Assembly: GCF_000758665.1 (NCBI RefSeq)
Contig: NZ_CP009285.1
Span: 3,472,001-3,536,000 of the forward strand
From: Paenibacillus borealis
GTDB taxonomy: Bacteria > Bacillota > Bacilli > Paenibacillales > Paenibacillaceae
Direction: 5' to 3'
Length of the DNA: 64,000 bases
In this document: positions 33,760 through 43,212 of the stretch, piece by piece
How positions within the stretch are numbered: position 1 is the first letter of the stretch
Layout: each line of letters begins with the position of its first letter
The notes under the pieces: generated by a model
Told to the model about the DNA's origin: nothing
What the model saw: the letters and a program-made list of their open reading frames with translations, nothing else
Database searches by the model: none
Made by a program: the position numbers and the translations under genes

Positions 33760-35076
33760 ATGAAAAAAACGTTGAGTCTTACACTGGCCGCACTGCTGCT
33801 GGCCGCAACGACCGCCTGTTCGGGCGGCAATAACGGCAAACCTGCAACCGGCAGCACAGATACTGCAGAGCCGTCTGTGGATCAGGTCGAGCTGCGGATT
33901 ATGTGGTGGGGTGATCAGAAGCGGGCAGACAAGACGAACGAGGCACTGCGCAAATTCGAGGAGAAATATCCCAATATCAAAGTGGTCGGGGAGTTCGCTC
34001 CAAACTCCGGGTATTTTGACAAGCTGAACACCCAATTGGCTTCGGGGACAGCACCGGATGTATTTTTCCTTGGAGGCAACGTAACGGATTACGCGGATAA
34101 AGGGGTACTGCTGGATCTTCAGCCTTATGTCGGCAAAGAGCTTGATCTGACGGATATGGATCAGACGATGGTGGAATACGGAACGCTGGGAGGCAAGCTG
34201 GTTCATATCTCTGCCGGAGCAAATGCCAGAGGGATGGTCATCAACACCGAGCTGTTCAAAAAAGCGGGAATGGACATTCCGGCGGACGGCTGGAGCTGGG
34301 AAGATTACGCCCGGATCAGTAAGGAGATCTCTGAGAAGCTGGGCAAAGGCTATTACGGAACCTACAACTTTACAGTTGAGGGAATGGACATCTATATGAA
34401 GCAGCGCGGCAAGCAGGTCTATGATATGGAGAAAGACGCTCTTGGCTTCGAACAGCAGGACGCCGAGGATTGGTTCAACTACTGGAACGACATGTCTAAG
34501 AACGGCGGAATGGTCACACCTTCCCTGCAGGTGTCCAATCCTCCGGGAGACACGAGTAAATCACTGGTGGTCACCGGTAAAGTGGCGATGAGCCTCATTC
34601 CGTCCAACCAGTTCGCCGCCCATCAGAATCTGATCCAGGATACACTGACGATGGTTCAGGTCCCGCGGGGTCCTAAAGGAACAGGTGTCGTATTCGAATC
34701 CAGCCAGGGCTTGTCCGGATATGCGAAGACGGAGCATCCGAAGGAAGTGGCCACACTGATGAACTACTGGATCAATGACCCCGATGCCGCGCAGATTCTG
34801 GGCAGCGACCGCGGAGTGCCTGTAACCTCCAAGATGCGTGACCTCCTGATGAAGGATGCCACTCCGCTGGAGCAGACTGTATACGACTTCACGAGCCGGG
34901 TATCTGAGGCGACGAAGAAAGAGCCTTTTGCCATCAGCTACAATCCGCCAAGCTTCACCGAATTCACCAAGCTGGCTGAAACTGCGGTGCAGGAGATCGG
35001 TTTCGAGCAGAAGAACGTGAAGCAGGGAGTAGAGGATTTCTATAAAGGCGCTACGCAGATTTTTGGCAGCAAATAA
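33760..35076 (+). CDS. Extracellular sugar-binding lipoprotein of the ABC transporter
   Basis: 438 residues. Signal peptide ends in TTACSGG, giving lipid-modified Cys20. Family 1 solute-binding fold: LRIMWWGDQKRADKTNEALRKFEEKYPNIKV and QLASGTAPDVFFLGG. It captures an oligosaccharide and delivers it to the two permeases just upstream. GGGGGGAC precedes the ATG. The context (GH94, GH127, GH43) suggests plant cell-wall oligosaccharides; exact ligand unknown. Confidence 0.9.
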   Translation: MKKTLSLTLAALLLAATTACSGGNNGKPATGSTDTAEPSVDQVELRIMWWGDQKRADKTNEALRKFEEKYPNIKVVGEFAPNSGYFDKLNTQLASGTAPDVFFLGGNVTDYADKGVLLDLQPYVGKELDLTDMDQTMVEYGTLGGKLVHISAGANARGMVINTELFKKAGMDIPADGWSWEDYARISKEISEKLGKGYYGTYNFTVEGMDIYMKQRGKQVYDMEKDALGFEQQDAEDWFNYWNDMSKNGGMVTPSLQVSNPPGDTSKSLVVTGKVAMSLIPSNQFAAHQNLIQDTLTMVQVPRGPKGTGVVFESSQGLSGYAKTEHPKEVATLMNYWINDPDAAQILGSDRGVPVTSKMRDLLMKDATPLEQTVYDFTSRVSEATKKEPFAISYNPPSFTEFTKLAETAVQEIGFEQKNVKQGVEDFYKGATQIFGSK

Positions 35077-35156
35077 GTCGTTTACCGGAAGCAGACTGCC
35101 CGGGCAGTCTGCTTCTCTGTTTGGGGAGGAAAGTGAAGATACAGGAGGAGAATTAC

Positions 35157-36806
35157 ATGACAAGGGACTTATTACAGCAGCTCCGGGAAGTAACGGCTGA
35201 TGACCGGATCGGAGTGCTCAAGAAGGCGGCGGACCGTGGCTCTATGGGGCAATGGAGGCAGTCGGGAGTAGCCTTTGCCGCCTCATCGGAAGCGATGGAG
35301 AATGTCTATTATTCCGGATTGCATAAGCTTATGGATTGTATCGTGCCGATGGACGGTAACGGCCATGTTCTGCATGAAGGAGGTGTTTATCTCGGCAGCT
35401 GGCTGGAAAGTACGGGAACCATCAGCGCTGAGCTGCTGTCACGCTTTATGCCGGAGGTGGCGGAAGCGACCTTTCGCCTGTTCGCCGATTATCAGCGTGA
35501 GGATGGACTGATCCCTTACAAAGTAACCCCTGCGGGGCCGGCTTACCGTCAGATCCAGATGGTGACCCCGCTGGCCCGGAGTATCTGGAATCATTATGTG
35601 CAGAACGGACGTAACAGGATGTTCCTTAGCTCGATGTACCAGGCGATGAGCCGGTTCGACGAGTGGCTGGCCAGCCGGCGCGATACACGAGGAACAGGCT
35701 GCGTGGAGGCCTTCTGCACCTTTGATACCGGGCATGATCTGTCCCCGCGATTCTGGCATATTCCCGATACGCCACATCTGGACGATGCGGCGCAATGTAA
35801 CCCGGATTCACCGCTGCTGCCGTTTCTGGCCCCTGATTTAACGGCCAATGTCTATTGCCAGCGGCTGTATCTATCCAGAATTGCAGAGGAACTTGGAGAG
35901 GATGGAGCTGAGTGGGAGGCCAAAGCTGCGTCGAGCAGACAGAGTCTCTTCAGCTATTGCTATGATGAAGATGATGAGTTCTTCTATGACCGTGACCGCG
36001 GAGGCCGGTTTGTGCGTGTGCAGTCCGATGTGCTGCTGCGTGTGCTGGCCTGCGAAGTGGGAGACCGCGATTTCTTTGATGCTGCTCTCCGGCGTTATCT
36101 GCTGAATACCAGCAAGTTCTTCGCCAAATATCCCTTCACCTCCATAGCGATGGATGACCCCCGGTTTGATCCGTTCTCCAGCTACAACACCTGGGGCGGC
36201 TCATCCAATTTCCTTAGTATCATCCGCGCGCCGCATGCCTTTGAACATCACGGGCGTTATGTTGAACTGACCTGGGTGATGCAGCCTATTCTGGCTGCGC
36301 TGTCGCGGATGACACGCTTTGCTCAGACGTTAAGCCCTTGGACAGGAGAAGAGGGCTATACGGAAACGTATTCTCCGGCCATTCTGTGCCTGCTGGATTA
36401 TGTGGAGCGGCTGTGCGGAATAATGCCGGTTGCCGGAGAAGAGCTGTGGTTCACCGGACTGCTTCCTTATGATATGGATCATGGCCAGGAGGTGGCCCAT
36501 GAGACGGGATACCGCCGGGTGGTAGACGGAACAGTCTATGAGCTGATCACTACCCGCCAGGGGGCAGTGATCTACCGGGACATGGAGGAGTACATGGCCT
36601 TTCCGTTTGGAGTCCGCGTAATCACGGACCGGAACGGGGAGCTGCTGAAGCTGACCGGGATGAGTATCCGTGAAATCGGGGGCAGCATCTGTTATCAGGG
36701 CAAGAATCTCCCGTTCACGATTAAGGGCAATGAACAGCTGGAATATGGAGATGGCGGGTTCAGCAGCATCAGCGATATTGGGGTAGTGCTGCCGGAATAC
36801 CGGTAG
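35157..36806 (+). CDS. (alpha/alpha)6-barrel glycoside hydrolase, MGH1/GH63-like
   Basis: 549 residues, no signal peptide. DTGHDLSPRF (around residue 188-197) matches the catalytic [ED]xGxDxSPR block of GH63, GH37 and mannosylglycerate-hydrolase-like enzymes, and SSYNTWGGSSNF and YVELTWVMQPIL follow. A C-terminal all-beta extension of about 80 residues is present. Probably a cytoplasmic exo-glycosidase acting on sugars imported by the upstream transporter. AGGAGGAG before ATG 35157. Substrate not predictable. Confidence 0.75.
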   Translation: MTRDLLQQLREVTADDRIGVLKKAADRGSMGQWRQSGVAFAASSEAMENVYYSGLHKLMDCIVPMDGNGHVLHEGGVYLGSWLESTGTISAELLSRFMPEVAEATFRLFADYQREDGLIPYKVTPAGPAYRQIQMVTPLARSIWNHYVQNGRNRMFLSSMYQAMSRFDEWLASRRDTRGTGCVEAFCTFDTGHDLSPRFWHIPDTPHLDDAAQCNPDSPLLPFLAPDLTANVYCQRLYLSRIAEELGEDGAEWEAKAASSRQSLFSYCYDEDDEFFYDRDRGGRFVRVQSDVLLRVLACEVGDRDFFDAALRRYLLNTSKFFAKYPFTSIAMDDPRFDPFSSYNTWGGSSNFLSIIRAPHAFEHHGRYVELTWVMQPILAALSRMTRFAQTLSPWTGEEGYTETYSPAILCLLDYVERLCGIMPVAGEELWFTGLLPYDMDHGQEVAHETGYRRVVDGTVYELITTRQGAVIYRDMEEYMAFPFGVRVITDRNGELLKLTGMSIREIGGSICYQGKNLPFTIKGNEQLEYGDGGFSSISDIGVVLPEYR

Positions 36807-36864
36807 CTCTAGTAATAGCCAGGGCGGGCAGTCTTCAAATGTTCATGAAGAAGGAGGAGTATTA

Positions 36865-37773
36865 GTGATAGAGAATCATAACCTGCAGATCAGAGATCCG
36901 TTTGTGCTTCCGCTTGCAGAACAAGGACTGGAACAGGGAGAGGGGCTCTACTATTTGTACGGCAGTACCGACAGTAATATCTGGGGCACGGGCACGGGGT
37001 TCGACGCCTACACTAGCAAAGATCTGGAGCATTGGGAGGGACCGTTTCCGGTGTTCCGGCCGGAGGCGGATTTCTATGCTAAGCGGAATTTTTGGGCTCC
37101 GGAAGTCTATGCATACGGCGGGAAATACATCATGTTCGCCACCTTCCGGCGCACTGACAATGATCTGCTGGGGACGGCTGTGCTTGCTTCACCGCACCCG
37201 CTTGGCCCGTTCACCCCGTATAGCGAAGGGCCGGTGACTCCGCAGGACTGGAGCTCCCTGGACGGAACACTTTATATAGATAAGCAGAGTCAGCCATGGA
37301 TGGTATTCTGCCATGAGTGGCAGCAGATTCGAGACGGGGAGGTCTGCGCCATACGGTTAACGGAGGACCTGCGGAGTGCGGAAGGCGAACCGGTTACTTT
37401 GTTCCGGGCATCGGAAGCCCCGTGGACAACACCGTTTGAATCCAAGCGGTATGCGGATCAACTCAATTATGTAACGGATGGGCCGTTTCTGTTCAGGTCA
37501 AGTAACGACGATACGTTGTATTTGCTGTGGGCAAGCTTCATTAATAACACCTATGCGCTGGGCATTGCCCGTTCCGGGAGCGGTGAGGTAACCGGGCCGT
37601 GGATTCATCAGGAAGAGGCACTCTATCAGAATGACGGCGGACACGCGATGGTATTCCGGACCTTCGGCGATAAGCTGATGCTAGCGATCCATACCCCGAA
37701 TCAGACACCCGACGAACGGCCGGTATTTCTGGAGCTGGAAGAGAGCGGCGGGGTGATGAGAATGAAGGAATAG
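36865..37773 (+). CDS. Glycoside hydrolase family 43
   Basis: 302-residue five-bladed propeller enzyme: catalytic-base Asp in IRDPFVLP, pKa-modulating Asp in SSLDGTLY, and VTDGPFLFR where the general acid Glu of many GH43 enzymes (EGP) is expected. I recall a subfamily that keeps Asp here, so this may be normal. Family activities are alpha-L-arabinofuranosidase or beta-xylosidase. Intracellular. GTG start with AAGGAGGA. Last gene of the transporter cluster. Confidence 0.85.
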   Translation: MIENHNLQIRDPFVLPLAEQGLEQGEGLYYLYGSTDSNIWGTGTGFDAYTSKDLEHWEGPFPVFRPEADFYAKRNFWAPEVYAYGGKYIMFATFRRTDNDLLGTAVLASPHPLGPFTPYSEGPVTPQDWSSLDGTLYIDKQSQPWMVFCHEWQQIRDGEVCAIRLTEDLRSAEGEPVTLFRASEAPWTTPFESKRYADQLNYVTDGPFLFRSSNDDTLYLLWASFINNTYALGIARSGSGEVTGPWIHQEEALYQNDGGHAMVFRTFGDKLMLAIHTPNQTPDERPVFLELEESGGVMRMKE

Positions 37774-37875
37774 GTGTTGGAACGCTTTTAAGCAATCTGG
37801 TTCCACCGGCTCTACGCCGGACACCGTGCTCGAATGGCAGGTTGTCTGCTACGAGACACTCGCTTCAAGTTTAAC

Positions 37876-38055
37876 TGTATTTTGTACAACTAAAACGGGC
37901 GATTTTTGCCCCGTGGGAGTTTTAGCTGCACTTCATACAACTAAAAATAACAGCTACGCCGCAAACGAACACTTTTCTCAATTTTAGTTGTACAGAGTAC
38001 ACTTATCCTAGCTTATCCGGTTTTCCGCCGTCTTTTAACTGCACGAAATGCAACT
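37876..38055. repeat. Four TGYA-N8-CAACT motifs, 51/62/51-bp spacing
   Basis: Copies: TGTATTTTGTACAACT (37876), TGCACTTCATACAACT (37927), TGTACAGAGTACACTT (37989), TGCACGAAATGCAACT (38040). They occupy most of the non-coding gap from 37774 to 38329; the rest shows no gene apart from the promoter region of the next gene. Same family as 17649-17820. Confidence 0.7.
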
Positions 38056-38329
38056 ATTCCTTATGCAGTCTGCATTGAAATCACAGAGGATTATCAGGCA
38101 GAATCTATTAAATTCTAAATATTTACAAGGGAAAATGTACCTGATATATTAAAAATGCTCATATAGTCCATTTAAGAGGAAGGAGACTTGCTTATAAACT
38201 CCAATCTACCGGGTAGTGTGAAGTGCAAATAGTCTGCTGCTCTGTTGAGCCGGACTACACCAAGCGAGTGCTCTGCGTTTCGTTCAGACCGATTTCCCTA
38301 CTCCCAAAGAATAAGGAGGATATTAATAA

Positions 38330-38737
38330 ATGCGAAAATTAAAAACGTTGATAGTGTTTCTCTTCGCAGCAAGTTTCTTATGGGTCTCCGCTCCTTCAGC
38401 GCATGCCCTTTCTCTGGCGCCGGGGTTTAATACGCCAGTAACACTGACTCTGCAGCCGGGACAAACCACATACCTGCTCTGTACAACCTCCGCCAAAACC
38501 ATTAAAGCTGTTGTGGAGAAGCTATCGGACACCGGCAAAGTGACGGGTCCCTATTACTTTAATATTACCAACCGCGGCCAAATCCAAATGGGCACAATGA
38601 GTGGTGCCAGTGCTGTACAGGAGCTGTATTTCAGCTATTGGGACGGCAGTGCCGGAAATGCGCTGCTCTACCTGAATGCAACGGATACTACGGTTCCGAT
38701 TCAGGTGAAAGTGACCTTTTATAATTTAAGCAACTAA
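38330..38737 (+). CDS. Small secreted protein, unknown
   Basis: 135 residues with a clear Sec signal peptide (LIVFLFAASFLWVSAPSAHA, cleavage after AHA near residue 26). The mature part is beta-rich (TPVTLTLQPGQTTYLLCTT ... TVPIQVKVTFYNLSN), resembling a single-domain jelly-roll or carbohydrate-binding fold; two aromatic-rich strands (PYYFNI, LYFSYWDG) are present. AAGGAGGA precedes the ATG. No family recognised. Confidence 0.75.
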   Translation: MRKLKTLIVFLFAASFLWVSAPSAHALSLAPGFNTPVTLTLQPGQTTYLLCTTSAKTIKAVVEKLSDTGKVTGPYYFNITNRGQIQMGTMSGASAVQELYFSYWDGSAGNALLYLNATDTTVPIQVKVTFYNLSN

Positions 38738-38767
38738 TATAATTGTCTAGCGATACGCTGCCAAAAG

Positions 38768-38806
38768 AAAAAGATTGCTACTCCACTCTGGATTAGCAAT
38801 CTTTTT
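38768..38806. terminator. Bidirectional terminator
   Basis: AAAAAGATTGCTA / TAGCAATCTTTTT stem between convergent genes. Confidence 0.85.
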
Positions 38807-38820
38807 AGGGTTATAGGAGA

Positions 38821-40074
38821 TTATTCAATGTTAATGCTCCATTGTCCGTCTGCTTCAACGGCAAAGACATAAATCCCGTCTGATTCAATGCTTTCTGCCG
38901 TTGAGCCCGAATAGTTACCAACTTCATTGACCAGCAGGAGACTGTCATTAACCTTGACAACAAAATTGGATTCTCCCACATGCTTGGATGTGAACCGGGT
39001 CAGCTTGCTTTGCAGCCTCGCAAAAACAACATCATTCCCCTTGCCCGTTAATTTGACTGGAGCGCTCTTAATGTTATCAGGAATGCTCTGAGTGATATCA
39101 GCCTTCCATGAGCCATCTGATTCTACATTCAGCATGTATTTCCCGTCTTCCGGAATCACCACTAAGGATTTTCCCTTGTAAGGTCCAATTTCATTCACCA
39201 GCATCTCCTTAGAGTTTCCTGTTTCATCGTATAGATAAATAACGAAATTCGAATCGCCAGCATCTGTTGCTTCCACGATTGCAATACCGCTCTTTAAATT
39301 GAAGAAATCAGTAGCCTGATCGCTTTTTCCTTTGAGATGAATGATATCGTCAGGTGCTGCCACAGGTTCAGGTGCTGCTGTTGCGGCCGCAGCTGATTCA
39401 GGTATACCCGGGTACAATGGCAGCAGTTCAGCGTATAGTTTCTCGACAGTTGCCATATCATCCTTTTGTATGGCAATGGCCATTTCCTTGAATTTGCTTT
39501 GATTCTCCTCAGTTATCCACTCCAGGCTTTTGAGAATAACTGCTAGAGCTTCGTCTCTAATTTCTTGGGACAGGTCTTTTTCCAGATAATTTTTGGCTAA
39601 ATTAAGTGCTCTGGCGCCTAATGTCTGATCTGCTTCGGCATATGTTATAGTGTCCCCGCCTTCTGACGGTTCTACTGTCGGGACCGGTGTTGGCGTGGGA
39701 TCAGGGTATCTTTCGGCTACTGACGCCGGGATAACCCCCCCTATTTTCGTGAAAAGCTTCTTCACATTTTGTATATCATCTTTCTCGATAGAGTCAGCGA
39801 TTTCCAGGTAAGTATATTTATCCTCTTCACTTTCTCTGGCTTTTACCCGGATCTTCTCAGCGATATCCTTAGATGATTCAGTATTCCAGGAATTGGTGCC
39901 AAAGCCCTCGAGGTATTCCAGCGTCTTATCCTTCACTGAATAATTTGCAGGCGGCGGTGAAGGAGTAGCAGTTGCGGATTGGGTAACCTCAGCAGAGCCG
40001 CCACATCCGGTTATTGCAACCGGTAAGCACAGCAGGGCAAAAGCCACAGCGATTTTAGCTAATTTTGTGTTCAT
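38821..40074 (-). CDS. Lipoprotein with two internally duplicated modules
   Basis: 417 residues; lipobox ITGC at about residue 24, then a Pro/Thr-rich linker. Two helical repeats (about 45-115 and 145-225; EIADSIEKDDIQNVKKLFTK versus AIAIQKDDMATVEKLYAEL) are followed by two beta domains (about 243-327 and 337-417) sharing DSNFV/ESNFV, LVNEVGNY and ADGQWSINI-type endings. The Pro-rich PTPTPVPTVEP stretch joins repeats one and two. Surface-exposed and membrane-anchored; function unknown. GGGGGAA ribosome site. Confidence 0.75.
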   Translation of the reverse strand: MNTKLAKIAVAFALLCLPVAITGCGGSAEVTQSATATPSPPPANYSVKDKTLEYLEGFGTNSWNTESSKDIAEKIRVKARESEEDKYTYLEIADSIEKDDIQNVKKLFTKIGGVIPASVAERYPDPTPTPVPTVEPSEGGDTITYAEADQTLGARALNLAKNYLEKDLSQEIRDEALAVILKSLEWITEENQSKFKEMAIAIQKDDMATVEKLYAELLPLYPGIPESAAAATAAPEPVAAPDDIIHLKGKSDQATDFFNLKSGIAIVEATDAGDSNFVIYLYDETGNSKEMLVNEIGPYKGKSLVVIPEDGKYMLNVESDGSWKADITQSIPDNIKSAPVKLTGKGNDVVFARLQSKLTRFTSKHVGESNFVVKVNDSLLLVNEVGNYSGSTAESIESDGIYVFAVEADGQWSINIE

Positions 40075-40265
40075 AAGTAATTTCCCCCAGATTCGTAATA
40101 AAGCAAAATCATTATAGCGGAAATGGATTATTATTACTATTAATTTTAATAGAACTTTTAATCATCCCATCTCTCCCAGCAGCTATCTCACATGGCTCAT
40201 TAACAGTTAATTCCACAAGAAATATGCTATCCTTAATAAATAATGAGCAATAAGGAGGACAACTG

Positions 40266-40532
40266 ATGAAAGGGGCTTACCTTAAGTATTTTGGCGTGGC
40301 GATCATCGTGCTCGGGGTCCTTGCTTGTATTCCAGTGGGATTCCATTTGGGCGGTGTGCTTGGTGTTGTAATATTCCTCGCCGTTTCCTGCATAGCCGGT
40401 ATGTTTTTTATTGGCTTCGGTGAACTTGTCTATTCCCTGCAGCGCATTGAGCTGGAGATTGCCGGAGAACGTCCGCAGTATGATCCGTTGACAGGGCAAT
40501 ATCAGGTGCCGCATAAAGACAGCAACCGCTGA
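40266..40532 (+). CDS. Small two-helix membrane protein (88 aa)
   Basis: Two hydrophobic helices (about 9-27 and 31-52) and a polar C-terminal tail with YDPLTGQYQVPHKDSNR. AAGGAGGAC precedes the ATG. No family recognised. Confidence 0.65.
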   Translation: MKGAYLKYFGVAIIVLGVLACIPVGFHLGGVLGVVIFLAVSCIAGMFFIGFGELVYSLQRIELEIAGERPQYDPLTGQYQVPHKDSNR

Positions 40533-40629
40533 TCATCCTTACGCATCCTGAAATATAGTCTCATTTGTCCAACCTCATAAACTCCTCTAGCATATTCTAT
40601 AAGTAGAAGATTAGAGAGGAGGAATCACC

Positions 40630-41037
40630 ATGGCAACGATTATCGACACAGGGGCCAGCACTGCGACAACGGGCAGTCAGACCTTATCTATTCCAATTCT
40701 TTCACCTGCGGGAAATCTGATCTTGGCCGAGTTTGGCCTAGCTACTGTAACTTCAGGGGTTGTATTACTGAGTGCCTCCATCGGATTTCAAACTACGCTC
40801 GGCGTACCCAGTGTAGTCTTCACATTGTACCGGGACGGGCAGCCCATCTTCAATATGGGCTCCAGCGGACTGGCAATATTGGCAATCCAACCGATCACTA
40901 TAGCTTATATGGATAGAACTGTACCTGCTGGTTATCATGCATACAGTTTGGGTGTCGCCAATAACAGTCTGAATATCCTGCTCAATGCAGCCAGTGTTAC
41001 AGGACCCGTGACATTCTCAGGCACATCCATCGGATAA
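40630..41037 (+). CDS. Beta-rich protein, possible spore-surface/exosporium C-terminal domain
   Basis: 135 residues, no signal peptide, almost entirely predicted beta strands with many Ala, Thr, Gly and Ser. It ends TGPVTFSGTSIG. A distant paralogue on the other strand at 47458-47883 shares the MATII opening, strand order and the GPIAFTATAIGG end. This compact pattern resembles the TNF-like C-terminal domain of BclA-type exosporium proteins, without the collagen part; that link is inference. GAGGAGG ribosome site. Confidence 0.6.
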   Translation: MATIIDTGASTATTGSQTLSIPILSPAGNLILAEFGLATVTSGVVLLSASIGFQTTLGVPSVVFTLYRDGQPIFNMGSSGLAILAIQPITIAYMDRTVPAGYHAYSLGVANNSLNILLNAASVTGPVTFSGTSIG

Positions 41038-41054
41038 AAGAAATGAATAGAACA

Positions 41055-41088
41055 AACCCGCTGAACTCCGGTCCGGCGGTTTTTTTTG
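41055..41088 (+). terminator. Terminator
   Basis: AACCCGC / GGCGGTT arms with an inner CCGG pair, followed by eight T. Confidence 0.7.
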
Positions 41089-41170
41089 ATTGTATATACA
41101 AAATGTTCCAAACCCATTATGATTTAATTAATGATTCTGAACTCTAGCAAGAGGAGAGGAGCTGTGAGAA

Positions 41171-41386
41171 ATGATGGCAACAGGGGTTGGGTCATGGCTT
41201 GCCGGCGGATTCAGTATATTTTTCTTTTTAATCTGGCTGGCATGTCTGGGGCTCGGTATTTATCTGTTCGTTCTGGTAGTGAAGCTCGCGCGCAGAGGAA
41301 TTGTTGCATTGGATTTGTATAATCATGCCAAGAATCTGGAAATACGCAACCACTATGAATCCGTTCACAACAAAGATGAGCTCTAA
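41171..41386 (+). CDS. Small membrane protein (71 aa)
   Basis: One long hydrophobic segment (about residues 10-37, possibly one bent or two short helices), then a basic juxtamembrane KLARRG and a polar tail. GAGGAGAGGAG lies upstream of ATG 41171. Unknown function. Confidence 0.6.
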   Translation: MMATGVGSWLAGGFSIFFFLIWLACLGLGIYLFVLVVKLARRGIVALDLYNHAKNLEIRNHYESVHNKDEL

Positions 41387-41551
41387 ACGATACATAGCCA
41401 ACTGGAATGGAAGTACGGATGCCCTGCCGGGAAGGCGGGGTATTTTTGTTGGGCAAATAAGGTTCTGAACATTTGCATATTATGGAATGATTTATTATAA
41501 TCCCAATAGGTAAGTTTTAAATTTGAAGTACATGGAGAGGAGTTTGATCGG

Positions 41552-42223
41552 GTGAAAAAGAAATTAACCGCTGCGCTGACTGTTTTTGCTGTACTTGGAG
41601 GAATGGGCACGGGGGTATACGCCGGAGCCAATCTGCAGGAGATCAAAGCTTTTCTGAATCCGGGAATTAAATTCAAGGTAGATGGCCAGCCTGTGCAGCT
41701 GAAGAATAGCAGCGGTGCAGTGATCGCTCCGATTTCTTATAAGGATACTACGTATCTGCCAGTCCGGTCTGTGTCGGATCTTCTCGGTGTTACCGTTAAA
41801 TTCGATGCTGCCTCCAATACCATTTCATTAGGCGAGCAGACGGAAGGAGTCTCCATAGCTGCCGGTTTTGACTCGTCGTATCACACCAAAGATCCTGACA
41901 AAACCGTCTATAAAGATAAGGACTACAAAGATGTTCATTTCGACAATGGCAGCGGCAATCGCGGCAGCTCGTTCATGCTCTACCCGAACAAGAAATATCA
42001 GAAGCTGTACATTCAGGTAGCGGCGATCGGCACTGATATTAAAGACTTCACCGTGCAAGACAGCGATACGGATACGGTGCTTAAGAAGCTGAACATTACC
42101 CCTGAAGAAGGGCTCGTAACCGTAGAGGTGGACATTGCCGGAGTAAGCTCTATCTATGTAACCGGAGACGTACAAGACGGCTCATCCATGTTCGTTCCAT
42201 TGACTACTTCCTATTATAAGTAA
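41552..42223 (+). CDS. Secreted stalk-domain protein (copper amine oxidase N-terminal-like)
   Basis: 223 residues: signal peptide to about residue 25 (GVYAGA), then a stalk domain FLNPGIKFKVDGQPVQLKNSSGAV...YKDTTYLPVRSVSDLLGVTVKFDAASNTISLG (about 36-93) common in Paenibacillus surface proteins. The C-terminal beta domain (about 110-223) is of NPCBM/DUF-like type with PNKKYQKLYIQVAAIG. GTG start. Cell-wall or polysaccharide interaction is inferred. Confidence 0.75.
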   Translation: MKKKLTAALTVFAVLGGMGTGVYAGANLQEIKAFLNPGIKFKVDGQPVQLKNSSGAVIAPISYKDTTYLPVRSVSDLLGVTVKFDAASNTISLGEQTEGVSIAAGFDSSYHTKDPDKTVYKDKDYKDVHFDNGSGNRGSSFMLYPNKKYQKLYIQVAAIGTDIKDFTVQDSDTDTVLKKLNITPEEGLVTVEVDIAGVSSIYVTGDVQDGSSMFVPLTTSYYK

Positions 42224-42233
42224 CTATAGAAGA

Positions 42234-42266
42234 ACCCGGGAGACTTTTGACTCTCGGGTCTATTTT
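42234..42266. terminator. Bidirectional terminator
   Basis: ACCCGGGAG / CTCTCGGGT stem followed by a T-tract; overlaps the stop of the convergent nuclease gene. Confidence 0.75.
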
Positions 42267-42865
42267 TTGTTGGCGGGGGTAGCTGTGACAGAAGTGTCGT
42301 ATCCCCTGTCGGTCACATAGTTCTCCAGGCTCCAAATCCCCAGCTTCGCAGACTTCGCTTTTTTCTCAATAACCCTGAACTGGTCCACATATTTCACATC
42401 GGGCGGATACACGGCAACCCTGGCCAGACCCTCTGCGATCAGCATTTCATTCACCATCTCATCACCGAGATAGACATAAGCCAGAATCCGGCCGTATTGA
42501 TCACGTTCAGACACATCCATTTCGACCCTAACCGTTTGCCCGTTCAGAAGCTCCGTTAAGTATTCGCTGGCCTCAGGGCCAAACGGCTGAACCGGTGTAT
42601 TGGCGCGTTTGGTTTCTGGGGTATCGATGAGCAGGAGCCTGATTTTATCCACTGAACCATCTTCGAACTTAACTTTGATAGTATCGCCATCGGTTACAGA
42701 TAGAACTTTTGCCTCGGAAGGATATGTAAGAACAATCGTGTCCAGTGTTTCAAAGTTACCGTCCGGTTCATCTTTCGACAGGACAGCTGTCAATAACGAA
42801 ATCGTAAGAGCCAATACAATCAAGCCATATCTGGTAATCCTCTTACGGTTTTTAGCGTTGAACAT
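42260..42865 (-). CDS. Thermonuclease (SNase) family protein, membrane-anchored or secreted
   Basis: 201 residues. An N-terminal hydrophobic helix (about 13-30) should anchor or export it. The nuclease core has DGDTIKVKF, RLLLIDTPET (catalytic Arg, Asp and Glu) and ERDQYGRILAYVYL (second Arg), all present. Calcium-dependent cleavage of DNA/RNA is expected, as for Bacillus YncB. AAAGGAG precedes the ATG. Confidence 0.85.
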   Translation of the reverse strand: MFNAKNRKRITRYGLIVLALTISLLTAVLSKDEPDGNFETLDTIVLTYPSEAKVLSVTDGDTIKVKFEDGSVDKIRLLLIDTPETKRANTPVQPFGPEASEYLTELLNGQTVRVEMDVSERDQYGRILAYVYLGDEMVNEMLIAEGLARVAVYPPDVKYVDQFRVIEKKAKSAKLGIWSLENYVTDRGYDTSVTATPANKK

Positions 42866-42904
42866 TTGCTAACGACTCCTTTGCCCTGACTATATCATTA
42901 CGTC

Positions 42905-43081
42905 TCACTCAGCCGGTGGATCTTTGGGATCGTTCTTAGAGGTGCCGCTCTTAGACAAAGCAACTCCGAAGGCGATACCCAAGGCAATGCCCAAAGCCAG
43001 GTTATCAAAAGCCATCCAAAACACTATACCAAAGCATAAGCCCAGGGCGATGCCTTGGGAGGAGTCTTTTTTCTTACCCAT
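42905..43081 (-). CDS. Small glycine-zipper membrane protein (58 aa)
   Basis: From ATG 43081 (AGGAG, spacing 9; an ATG at 43087 is too close). Two hydrophobic segments with GxxxG spacing (GIALGLCFGIVFWMAF and LALGIALGIAFGVAL) around an Asn. A degraded relative lies at 49880-50053 on the same strand. Function unknown; such repeats favour tight helix packing. Confidence 0.6.
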   Translation of the reverse strand: MGKKKDSSQGIALGLCFGIVFWMAFDNLALGIALGIAFGVALSKSGTSKNDPKDPPAE

Positions 43082-43212
43082 ATCCATGTCTCCTTTTATA
43101 GATGTAATTCAAATCAAGCAGCTGATTGGGGGAATAGCATAAAGGGTATTATCCGGTAAGCCTGCATATCTTACTGGCAATGTTAGGCCTAGAACGCTTA
43201 AGGAGTGAAGAT

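Noticed and set aside
37774..38329. Riboswitch in the long gap before the secreted protein gene
   Set aside because: No known aptamer pattern was recognised; the repeats explain most of the gap.
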